DNA from: UBA2421 sp964641895
GTDB lineage: Bacteria > Planctomycetota > Phycisphaerae > Tepidisphaerales > Tepidisphaeraceae
Reading direction: 5' to 3'
Length of the DNA: 6,860 nucleotides
Assembly: GCA_964641895.1 (NCBI GenBank)
Contig: CAZXLA010000199.1
Span: 1-6,860 of the forward strand
Below, piece by piece: positions 1 to 5,029 of this stretch. The position numbers and the translations under genes are program-made. Under the pieces are notes generated by a model that saw only the letters and a list, made by a program, of their open reading frames with translations, made no database searches and was not told the DNA's origin. Position 1 is the first letter of the stretch, and each line of letters starts with the position of its first letter.

Positions 1-2
1 TT

Positions 3-437
3 GACCGCGACCGCATCGCCCGCTACGGCGTCAGCATCCGCGACGTGCAGGATGTGATCGAAATCGCCATCGGCGGAATGAACATCATGGAATCCGTCGA
101 GGGCCGCGAGCGCTACCCGATTCGCGTCCGCTACCTGCGCGAATTCCGCGAAGACGTTCCCGAGCTGGAAAAAATTCTCGTGCCGAGCAGCAGCGGCGCG
201 CAAATCCCGCTCGCGCAAGTCCTCACCATCAAGAGCGTCCTCGGCCCGCAGGAAATCAAAGGCGAGCGCGGCCTGCTCGTCGGCTACGTCGCCCTGACCG
301 CCCACGAGCGTCATGGCGTGGAGATCGACCTGTGCCCGAAGTGCCGCGGCGTCTGGCTCGACAGAGGCGAGCTGGACAAGATGATCGAGCGGTCTGCCCG
401 AATGGAGTCGAGTTACCGCCGCGACGGTGACGGGTGA
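3..437 (+). CDS. Chimeric partial ORF: CusA/CzcA-type RND pump fragment joined to zf-TFIIB zinc ribbon (5' end outside window)
   Basis: The frame is open from the window edge, so this is a 5'-partial gene. Up to about nt 290 it reads like the periplasmic part of a heavy-metal RND efflux transporter: ARYGVSIRDVQDVIE, AIGGMNI, VEGRERYPIRVRY, SSGAQIPLAQ and GLLVGYV are family-typical of CusA/CzcA inner-membrane pumps. A normal pump would continue for several hundred residues. Here, after GLLVGYV, it switches within a few codons to ERHGVEIDLCPKCRGVWLDRG, the second half of a zf-TFIIB (PF13453) zinc ribbon. That family usually opens with a CPxC knuckle, which is absent, so only CPKC remains. The frame ends at a TGA that looks premature; a family-like tail follows in the next frame. 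The protein is probably non-functional as either a pump or a zinc ribbon. An assembly chimera is an alternative to a real deletion. Family recognition is from motifs only. Confidence 0.75.
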   Translation, partial: DRDRIARYGVSIRDVQDVIEIAIGGMNIMESVEGRERYPIRVRYLREFREDVPELEKILVPSSSGAQIPLAQVLTIKSVLGPQEIKGERGLLVGYVALTAHERHGVEIDLCPKCRGVWLDRGELDKMIERSARMESSYRRDGDG

Positions 438-558
438 CAGTAACGACGACGACGATGACCACCATCGTCGCTCCGTCCCGCCGTATGCCGGTCCCGGGCA
501 CGACCCCCGAGATTACCCGCAGAAGCGGAAGTCGTTCTGGAGCGAACTGTTCGACTAA
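436..558 (+). pseudogene. Frameshifted C-terminal tail of the zf-TFIIB-like protein
   Basis: In the frame one base on from the preceding ORF, starting inside its stop codon, there is a 40-residue continuation. It begins DSNDDDDDHHRR and ends KRKSFWSELFD. Small zf-TFIIB proteins commonly have a charged, low-complexity linker and then end in a basic-aromatic tail with a (F/W)..ELFD-type finish, so this looks like the original C-terminus. The shift would fall in the GAC-rich stretch around 423-456, a likely place for an indel or a sequencing error. The stop TAA (556-558) lies inside the terminal inverted repeat of the adjacent insertion-sequence remnant, so the last residue or two of the ancestral protein may have been lost. 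Confidence rests on tail resemblance and on codon-frame continuity. Confidence 0.55.
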
Positions 559-575
559 CCCGCATATTTCGCGCT
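555..575 (+). repeat. Terminal inverted repeat of the IS1380 remnant (left, transposase 3' side)
   Basis: This 21-bp sequence begins CTAACCCGCATATTTCGCG and matches the reverse complement of 999-1019 at 18 of 21 positions. It overlaps the stop codon of the upstream zinc-ribbon reading frame. Confidence 0.75.
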
Positions 576-906
576 ATCGCCGATCTTGTGGCTCGGACGA
601 ATTGTGGCACACCGCGTGTCGGATTTGCCGGGCGGGCGCGAACTGATGCGGCGGATCTTCGTACCCCAGAGCGATGGCGAAGATGCGCTGGCGAAGCATC
701 GTCACCTGCTGATGCGTGATCAGCGCCGGATTGCGTGGATCGGGAATGACCGCGTCCAGTGAATCGATCAGGCCGAGCTTGCGATCGACTTCGCGGAGCA
801 AAAGCGCCCCCGAATCAGAGGTGATGGCGCCGCCGACAAAATCCGCGACCACCTTGCGTCGGGCGAGACTGGAAAACACGAAGGGTTTGCAGTTACACCC
901 TGTCAT
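574..906 (-). pseudogene. Truncated IS1380-family transposase (N-terminal fragment)
   Basis: Starting at the ATG at 906, the first 84 residues are a clear IS1380 transposase N-terminus: ARRKVVADFVGGAITSDSG, ALLLREVDRKLGL, then IPDPRNPALITHQQ and LRQRIFAIALGYED. Resemblance stops sharply after GYED at about nt 655. The frame then runs through unrelated residues to a stop at 574-576. The DDE catalytic domain, and therefore any activity, is missing; intact homologues are around 430-460 aa. A GGAGG lies 12 nt upstream of the ATG, a rather long spacing. The 8-bp inverted pair GGCCTTGC (912-919) and GCAAGGCC (965-972) lies between this start and the element end and could form a hairpin in the leader. 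The frame is open further upstream to 993, but that part is the element's end rather than protein. Confidence 0.8.
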
Positions 907-998
907 ATAATGGCCTTGCCTCCGTGCGTGTCCGGTTGTGTGGTAACTCCCGAACAATTGAGAAGCAAGGCCGTCGCGCTGTGGGTACATCACGAAAG

Positions 999-1019
999 AG
1001 CGTGAAAGATGCGGGCTAG
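999..1019 (-). repeat. Terminal inverted repeat of the IS1380 remnant (right, transposase 5' side)
   Basis: Read on the minus strand it begins CTAGCCCGCATCTTTCACG and pairs with 555-575 at 18/21 positions. It ends 33 bp upstream of the Trm112-like gene, so the insertion sits in that gene's promoter region. Confidence 0.75.
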
Positions 1020-1052
1020 TGCCGCTGGCCGATCCGCTGTATTGTTTGCGGC

Positions 1053-1301
1053 ATGTCGCCCACTACCGAAAATAGCGGGGAAAACCCCAATCGGTTTGAT
1101 CTCTCGCTGCTCGAAATCCTGCGCTGCCCGGTCACCCACAGCCGGCTGCGGATGGAGGGCGATTGGCTGATTGCCGAAACCGGGGGATTGGCCTATCCGA
1201 TTAAAGACGGCATCCCGGTCATGCTCAGCGAATCGGCGCGGTTGCCGGCGGGGGTGGCGTCGCTGGACGAATTGAAGGCCCGTTTCGCGCGCGAGCTTTA
1301 A
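1053..1301 (+). CDS. Trm112/UPF0434 (YcaR-like) small zinc-ribbon family protein
   Basis: This is an 82-residue protein of the Trm112 family (PF03966). After a 15-residue N-terminal extension it reads LSLLEILRCPVTHSRL, then a two-strand stretch, then GGLAYPIKDGIPVMLSESAR, the family signature. Trm112 proteins are small partners that activate and stabilise SAM-dependent methyltransferases in archaea and eukaryotes; the bacterial YcaR-like members have no firmly assigned partner. The first knuckle is CPVT rather than CPVC and the second pair is also absent, so zinc binding is unlikely; such cysteine-poor versions are known in other bacteria. The ATG at 1053 has no good Shine-Dalgarno. A weak -10-like TATTGT (1040-1045) sits 7 nt upstream. 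The gene stands alone between the IS remnant and the acyltransferase gene. Family assignment is firm; the partner is unknown. Confidence 0.85.
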   Translation: MSPTTENSGENPNRFDLSLLEILRCPVTHSRLRMEGDWLIAETGGLAYPIKDGIPVMLSESARLPAGVASLDELKARFAREL

Positions 1302-1313
1302 CACCGCGAACTA

Positions 1314-1341
1314 ACGATTGACGATTGAAGTATGACGATTG
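1314..1341 (+). repeat. Short intergenic repeat, three copies of ACGATTG
   Basis: ACGATTG occurs at 1314-1320, 1321-1327 and 1335-1341, and a loose inverted counterpart (TTAATCGTCGATCG) follows near 1364-1377. It fills most of the 127-bp gap after the Trm112-like gene. No promoter or terminator is evident in the gap. It resembles simple intergenic repeat families that are dispersed in some bacterial genomes; no function can be read from it. Confidence 0.5.
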
Positions 1342-1428
1342 TGCGGCGGTTTCCGGTGGAATGTTAATCGTCGATCGCTTCGACACTGGCGTCGGTCGGA
1401 AGGCAACTACTTTTCAACCCGGAAGCGA

Positions 1429-2658
1429 TTGATCCCACCATCCCGCATCCACTCCATCGACGCTTTACGCGGGCTAACCATGCTTGCGATGGTGTTCGTG
1501 AACGACATCGCCGGCATTCGCGGGCTGCCGTGGTGGATGTACCACATGGCCGACAGCGCGGGGTCGGCGAATTACGATGGGATGACGGTTGTCGATTGGG
1601 TGTTTCCGGCGTTTCTGTTCGTCATGGGGATGTCGGTTCCGGCGGCGCTGCAAGGACGGGTGGCGCGTGGCGAGCCGGCATGGAGGATCGCGCTGCATGT
1701 GCTGCTGCGCGGCGGTGCGCTGATTCTGCTGGGGTTTTTCAAGATCAACCAAACCGGCGCGATCGCCGCCATCGGGTGGCCGGCGGGGGTGTGGAATGTG
1801 CTGATGTTTGTCTGCGCGATCGCGACATTCGGCAGTTTGCGCAGCGTGCGCGGAACGATCATCGTGCGGGGCGTCGGCGCCATCGGCCTGGCTGCGCTGG
1901 CGTTTGTACACTTGAGGTACGCCGGCGCGATGACGCCAAAGTGGTGGGACATTCTCGGCATCATCGGCTGGGCGTACTTGGCGACGGCAATGGTGTGGGC
2001 GGTCGTGCGTCACAGCCGCGCCGGCATGGCGGCGGCGATTGGGATGCTGCTTTACTTATTTGTGCTCGACGCGCAAGGCTGGCTGCGCGGGCCGAGCATT
2101 TTCGGGTTCGTGGTCAGCGATCATCTCAGTTATGGCTCAACCATCGGCACGCACGCGGCGGTGGCGGTGGCGGGGATGCTGCTGGCCGGCGCGTTTCTTC
2201 CCGGCAGCCCCGAGACCGACGCGCGCGGCAAGGCGCGCTTCGTCGTCTCGACAGCCGCGATGCTTTTTCTGGCGGCGCTGATGACATACCCGCACTTCCA
2301 CGTCAACAAAGACAACGCCACACCGGCATGGGCCATGCTCAGCGCGGGGGCGACGGCGCTGCTGTTTCTTGGGCTTTGGTGGTGGGTCGACTTTCGTGGC
2401 GGCGTGCGCGCGTCATGGCTGTTGCGCGTGGCGGGGCAACATGCGCTGCTGATCTACCTGCTTCAATCAATGTTGTATCCGCTGATGCAGATACTGGCCG
2501 ACGCGTTCGGCGGGAAGCTGCTATGGCTCGTCCAATGGCACGGGCAACTCGCCGTGCAAGGCCCGTGGGTCGGCTGCGGGCGCGGAGCGGGCATGGCCGT
2601 TGCGCTCACGCTGGCTGCGTGGGGGCTTTCACGACTGGGGGTTCGGTTGAAGTTGTGA
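1429..2658 (+). CDS. DUF5009 / heparan-alpha-glucosaminide N-acetyltransferase-like integral membrane acyltransferase
   Basis: This is a polytopic membrane protein of about 409 residues with some ten hydrophobic segments. It begins with SIDALRGLTMLAMVFVND, the first-helix signature of the DUF5009/DUF1624/acyltransferase-3-like group. A loop follows with WWMYHMAD (His at residue 39) and DGMTVVDWVFPAFLFVMGMS. This block aligns with human lysosomal HGSNAT, where the corresponding His is the proposed acetyl-carrying residue and is followed by NGLTVADLVFPWFVF. Family knowledge suggests transfer of an acetyl or other acyl group across the membrane to a sugar; the substrate is unknown. The rest is hydrophobic and ends with GLSRLGVRLKL. 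Start choice: TTG at 1429 places SIDALRG at residue 9, as in homologues, and GGAAG lies just upstream with short spacing. An alternative TTG at 1339 adds 30 unconserved residues. No ATG is available before the first helix. Convergent with scpB, 57 bp away. Confidence 0.8.
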   Translation: MIPPSRIHSIDALRGLTMLAMVFVNDIAGIRGLPWWMYHMADSAGSANYDGMTVVDWVFPAFLFVMGMSVPAALQGRVARGEPAWRIALHVLLRGGALILLGFFKINQTGAIAAIGWPAGVWNVLMFVCAIATFGSLRSVRGTIIVRGVGAIGLAALAFVHLRYAGAMTPKWWDILGIIGWAYLATAMVWAVVRHSRAGMAAAIGMLLYLFVLDAQGWLRGPSIFGFVVSDHLSYGSTIGTHAAVAVAGMLLAGAFLPGSPETDARGKARFVVSTAAMLFLAALMTYPHFHVNKDNATPAWAMLSAGATALLFLGLWWWVDFRGGVRASWLLRVAGQHALLIYLLQSMLYPLMQILADAFGGKLLWLVQWHGQLAVQGPWVGCGRGAGMAVALTLAAWGLSRLGVRLKL

Positions 2659-2683
2659 TGTTGCCACTTTAGGTTGTGATGTT
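2652..2683 (+). repeat. 11-bp direct repeat over the acyltransferase stop codon
   Basis: GTTGTGATGTT occurs at 2652-2662, containing the TGA stop, and again at 2673-2683, a 21-bp period. It lies in the short gap between two convergent genes. No clear Rho-independent terminator is visible; a weak GTGA/TCAC stem (2676-2688) is the only hairpin. Confidence 0.45.
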
Positions 2684-2715
2684 TTCACGATTTCGATGGG
2701 CGCGCCGTCCACCGC

Positions 2716-3585
2716 TTAATCAATCTTCGTTGCGACTGGTTCATTGCTGGTTACTTGTGTGTCTACATCTTGTCGCAGTTCGATCCGGGCCTCAAGGCTC
2801 CGGCTTGTGTCGGCTATCACAGCGCCGCTCTCGGGCTGGGGCAGGTCTTTGATGCTGTTGAGGCCGAAGACTTCCAGGAAGCGCTTCGTCGTGCCGTACA
2901 GGATTGGCCGGCCCGGCTCTTCGGCCCGGCCGGCGATTTTCACCAAGTGCTTTTCCATCAGGTTGCGCACGGTTTCTCCGCAGGCGACACCGCGGATGGC
3001 TTCGATTTCGGCGCGCAGGATCGGCTGCTTGTAAGCGATGATCGCCAGCGTCTCCATGGCGGGCTTGCTCAGCTTGGCATCTATTTCCTTCTGGTGCATC
3101 TGCTTGAGCAAATCGCCGTGCTCAGGCTGGGTGAGCATCTGATACCCGCCGGCAACCTGCTCGATGCGAAACGCGCGTCCGCCTTCGGTGTAGAGGCGAT
3201 TAAGTTCGCGGATGGCGGCTCGAATGGGCTTGGTGGATTCCAGTTCCAGCAATTCCGCGAGCCGGCCGGCGGTCAGTGGATGATGCGTCGCGAACAGCAA
3301 CGCCTCCATTTTCGTCAGGGGCACATCAACGTCGTCGGGAGAATCTGGCAATGCCTCGTCTACCCCTTCATCAGGCGTGGTTACTTCAGCGACCATGTGT
3401 TCGACCAACACATCGTGGGTCGCGTCCGCCATTGCATCGATTTCCGGATCCGTGGCATCAACCACGCCATCGGGCAGTTCTACCATGACCGGCTTGATAA
3501 CCTTCTTGCCCCGTGCGCGGCGCACGGTCGGTGTTTGCTCTGTTTGATCCAGTTCCATCAGCTCGTCATCCCGAACAAGTCGCAT
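2716..3585 (-). CDS. scpB: Segregation and condensation protein B (ScpB)
   Basis: ScpB is the kleisin-associated winged-helix subunit that works with ScpA and SMC in the bacterial condensin complex for chromosome compaction and segregation. The core spans residues 89-248 of 289. The first winged helix starts VPLTKMEALLFATHHPLTA. The second includes KLSKPAMETLAIIAYKQPIL and RAEIEAIRGV. The family-defining GRAEEPGRPILYGTTKRF and LEVFGLNSIKDLP follow. An N-terminal extension of about 88 residues is highly acidic apart from a short basic patch (RRARGKK), and there is a 40-residue low-complexity tail; typical ScpB is about 180-200 aa. Start: ATG at 3585 with GGAGG nine bases upstream; a TTG one codon earlier is also possible. 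scpA is not in the window. The neighbour upstream is divergent, so scpB is probably transcribed from the 3589-3812 intergenic region. Confidence 0.93.
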   Translation of the reverse strand: MRLVRDDELMELDQTEQTPTVRRARGKKVIKPVMVELPDGVVDATDPEIDAMADATHDVLVEHMVAEVTTPDEGVDEALPDSPDDVDVPLTKMEALLFATHHPLTAGRLAELLELESTKPIRAAIRELNRLYTEGGRAFRIEQVAGGYQMLTQPEHGDLLKQMHQKEIDAKLSKPAMETLAIIAYKQPILRAEIEAIRGVACGETVRNLMEKHLVKIAGRAEEPGRPILYGTTKRFLEVFGLNSIKDLPQPESGAVIADTSRSLEARIELRQDVDTQVTSNEPVATKID

Positions 3586-3594
3586 CAAGGCAAA

Positions 3595-3599
3595 CCTCC
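3595..3599 (-). promoter_or_regulatory. Ribosome binding site of scpB
   Basis: GGAGG on the minus strand lies 9 nt before the ATG at 3585 and 6 nt before the alternative TTG at 3588. It supports the start region but cannot separate the two. Confidence 0.65.
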
Positions 3600-3665
3600 G
3601 CTGTATCGAAGGTTATCGGCCGTTGACGGCGATGCACGTTGAAAATTCCAATCCGTCGGGCAATT

Positions 3666-3677
3666 CCCGCCGGCGGG
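3666..3677. repeat. Perfect 12-bp palindrome in the scpB / sua5-fusion divergent intergenic region
   Basis: CCCGCCGGCGGG is a perfect dyad, roughly 80 bp upstream of scpB and 135 bp upstream of the fusion gene. It may be an operator for a dimeric regulator, or simply GC-rich chance. Apart from the promoter listed below, nothing else is recognisable in this 227-bp gap. Confidence 0.3.
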
Positions 3678-3775
3678 CGTCGAACGCAAGTTCGTACCCA
3701 AAATGCCGGCTTGGGGCAACCCGTTCAGGATTGAGTCGGCCGTGTTCGGGCTGATTCTTTCCCAAAATCCCTAAC

Positions 3776-3804
3776 TTGAACCGACACCCGCGCACGCAGA
3801 TAAT
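3776..3804 (+). promoter_or_regulatory. Sigma70-type promoter of the Sua5-phosphatase fusion gene
   Basis: TTGAAC (3776-3781) and GATAAT (3799-3804) are separated by exactly 17 bp, each one or two bases from consensus. Transcription would be expected to start at about 3811-3813, which coincides with the ATG at 3813. No Shine-Dalgarno precedes the ATG, in keeping with a leaderless or near-leaderless mRNA. Confidence 0.6.
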
Positions 3805-3812
3805 GTGAACGG

Positions 3813-4970
3813 ATGGCTACACCGGTTGTAAATGTGTTCGGCGTGGGCGACTACCACGCGCAGATTCGTCAGGCCGCTCAAGCACTGCGCGATGGGGGGC
3901 TGGTCGTTTTGCCCACCGAAACGGTGTACGGGGTGGCGGCGGTGGCGTCGCATCCGGACGCGGTGCGTAAACTTCGTGCGCTGCGGGGGGGGAATTTAGG
4001 CGGCGGCGATCTGCGTGGGGCGGGCGAGAAGCCGCTCACCATCCACCTTGATCGGCCCGAAGCGGCGATGCAGTACATCGGCACAGCTTCTCCGCTGTCC
4101 CAACGCATGATGCGGAAACTGTGGCCCGGTCCGGTTGGGCTGACGTTCAGGGTGGACGCCGCGCAGCGACACGCGGCATCGCGCAAGCTCGAGCTTCGCG
4201 AAGCCGACGTGTTTGACTCCGAGGGCAACATCACACTGCGGTGTCCGCATCACACTGTCGCCACCGATGTGCTGATGGAAACCGCGCTGCCGGTGGTTCT
4301 GGCTCTCGCCGGAAATGACTCGGCGGGCGCGCGGCATGTGGAGCAGTTTCTAGCAACCGTCGATGGCCGGGTTGACCTGGTGCTGGATGCCGGGCCGACG
4401 GTCTTTGCCAAACCATCAACCATCATTCAGGTTAATCCCGATGGATACACCATCACGCGCACGGGTATTTACGACGAGAGAATCATCGAGCGATTGATGC
4501 GAACAACCGTCCTTTTTGTGTGCAGCGGAAACACCTGTCGCAGCCCGATGGCGGAGGCAATCGCCCGCAAGCTGGTGGCCGACCGCATCGGTGTAGCGCA
4601 GGATTCGATTGAATCGAAAGGCTACTCGGTAATGTCCGCCGGCGCTGCGGCATTCCCTGGCGCGCGGGCGACGCCCGAGGCGGCGGATGCGGTGAAATCG
4701 CTGGGCGGCGATTTATCAAAACATCGATCCAAACCGCTGATGCCGGAGTTGATCAACCAGGCCGATGTGATTTTTACCATGAGCAACGCCCATCGGCAGG
4801 CCGTGCTGGCCATCAGCCCGGCGTCGGTGGGGAAGGTGAGCACTCTTGATCCGTCGAAAGACATCGAAGATCCGATCGGAGGAGATGCTTCGCTCTATCA
4901 TGAGCTGGCCGATGAGCTTCAGCAGCTCATCAACAAACGGCTGAACGAAGTGCTGCCCAAGCAGGCTTAG
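3813..4970 (+). CDS. Fusion protein: Sua5/YrdC threonylcarbamoyl-AMP synthase domain + YwlE-like low-molecular-weight (arginine) phosphatase domain
   Basis: This is a 385-residue two-domain protein. Residues about 15-225 are a Sua5/YrdC domain, the family that makes threonylcarbamoyl-AMP for the tRNA t6A modification: PTETVYGVAA (34-43), EKPLTIHL (72-79), LWPGPVGLTF (103-112), VDLVLDAGP (187-195) and KPSTIIQV (200-207). Residues 231-382 are a low-molecular-weight phosphatase domain with P-loop CSGNTCRS (Cys237 nucleophile, Arg243) and general-acid Asp353 in EDPIGG. Thr241 occupies the position of Thr11 in B. subtilis YwlE, the residue that favours phosphoarginine; phosphotyrosine enzymes usually have Ile or Leu there. 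A protein-arginine phosphatase is therefore predicted. Met229 at the domain junction has no convincing ribosome site, so one polypeptide is likely. In the Sua5 half a 10-13 residue glycine-rich insert (59-71) and changes in the KxR and SxN motifs are unusual. rpiB follows after 59 bp, probably co-transcribed. Confidence 0.9.
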   Translation: MATPVVNVFGVGDYHAQIRQAAQALRDGGLVVLPTETVYGVAAVASHPDAVRKLRALRGGNLGGGDLRGAGEKPLTIHLDRPEAAMQYIGTASPLSQRMMRKLWPGPVGLTFRVDAAQRHAASRKLELREADVFDSEGNITLRCPHHTVATDVLMETALPVVLALAGNDSAGARHVEQFLATVDGRVDLVLDAGPTVFAKPSTIIQVNPDGYTITRTGIYDERIIERLMRTTVLFVCSGNTCRSPMAEAIARKLVADRIGVAQDSIESKGYSVMSAGAAAFPGARATPEAADAVKSLGGDLSKHRSKPLMPELINQADVIFTMSNAHRQAVLAISPASVGKVSTLDPSKDIEDPIGGDASLYHELADELQQLINKRLNEVLPKQA

Positions 4971-5015
4971 AGAATTTCTTAGAAAGAATTTCCTGGAAGT
5001 TTTCGTTTAAGCAGA

Positions 5016-5022
5016 GAGGGAG
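5016..5022 (+). promoter_or_regulatory. Ribosome binding site of rpiB
   Basis: A purine-rich GAGGGAG ends 7 nt before the ATG at 5030. It gives rpiB its own translation start, unlike the fusion gene upstream. Confidence 0.6.
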
Positions 5023-5029
5023 AAAAGGG

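Larger units (their letters stand above)
555..1019 (-). mobile_element. IS1380-family insertion sequence remnant, internally deleted (465 bp)
   Basis: Two imperfect 21-bp terminal inverted repeats, 18 of 21 matching, bound this segment at 555-575 and 999-1019. Between them, on the minus strand, lies the N-terminal part of an IS1380-type transposase. Full members of the family are roughly 1.6-1.7 kb, so more than 1 kb is missing from the middle and C-terminal part of the transposase. The stretch 576-654 carries no recognisable coding sequence and is probably the retained far end of the element. The structure is that of a non-autonomous, MITE-like deletion derivative. If the inverted repeats are taken to start at CCCGCAT, the flanking 4-mers are CTAA (left) and CTAG (right), an imperfect 3/4 match for the 4-bp target duplication expected of this family. 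Any mobility would need a related transposase elsewhere in the genome. Confidence 0.75.

Noticed and set aside
445..456. Run of GAC codons as a microsatellite or regulatory repeat
   Set aside because: It is short (four GAC/GAT units) and is better explained as the Asp-rich linker of the frameshifted zinc-ribbon tail.
907..993. Upstream extension of the transposase frame to 993
   Set aside because: This stretch is the insertion-sequence end and leader with an inverted pair. Homology to IS1380 transposases begins after the ATG at 906.
1530..2672. A 380-codon plus-strand frame overlapping the acyltransferase
   Set aside because: It is an out-of-frame shadow with Arg/Gly/Ala-rich composition. 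The other frame has membrane helices and the conserved SIDALRG and VVDWVFPAF motifs.
2755..3642. A 295-codon plus-strand frame opposite scpB
   Set aside because: No recognisable domain, and the scpB frame on the minus strand carries full family signatures and a ribosome site.
3613..3795. A 60-codon minus-strand frame (GTG start) upstream of scpB
   Set aside because: No recognisable domain, no ribosome site and no conserved motif seen. It covers the promoter of the divergent fusion gene. Treated as intergenic.
4498..4970. Separate phosphatase gene starting at the internal ATG 4498
   Set aside because: The frame is continuous with the Sua5 domain and no convincing ribosome site precedes this ATG, so a fused product is the simpler reading. 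Internal initiation cannot be excluded.
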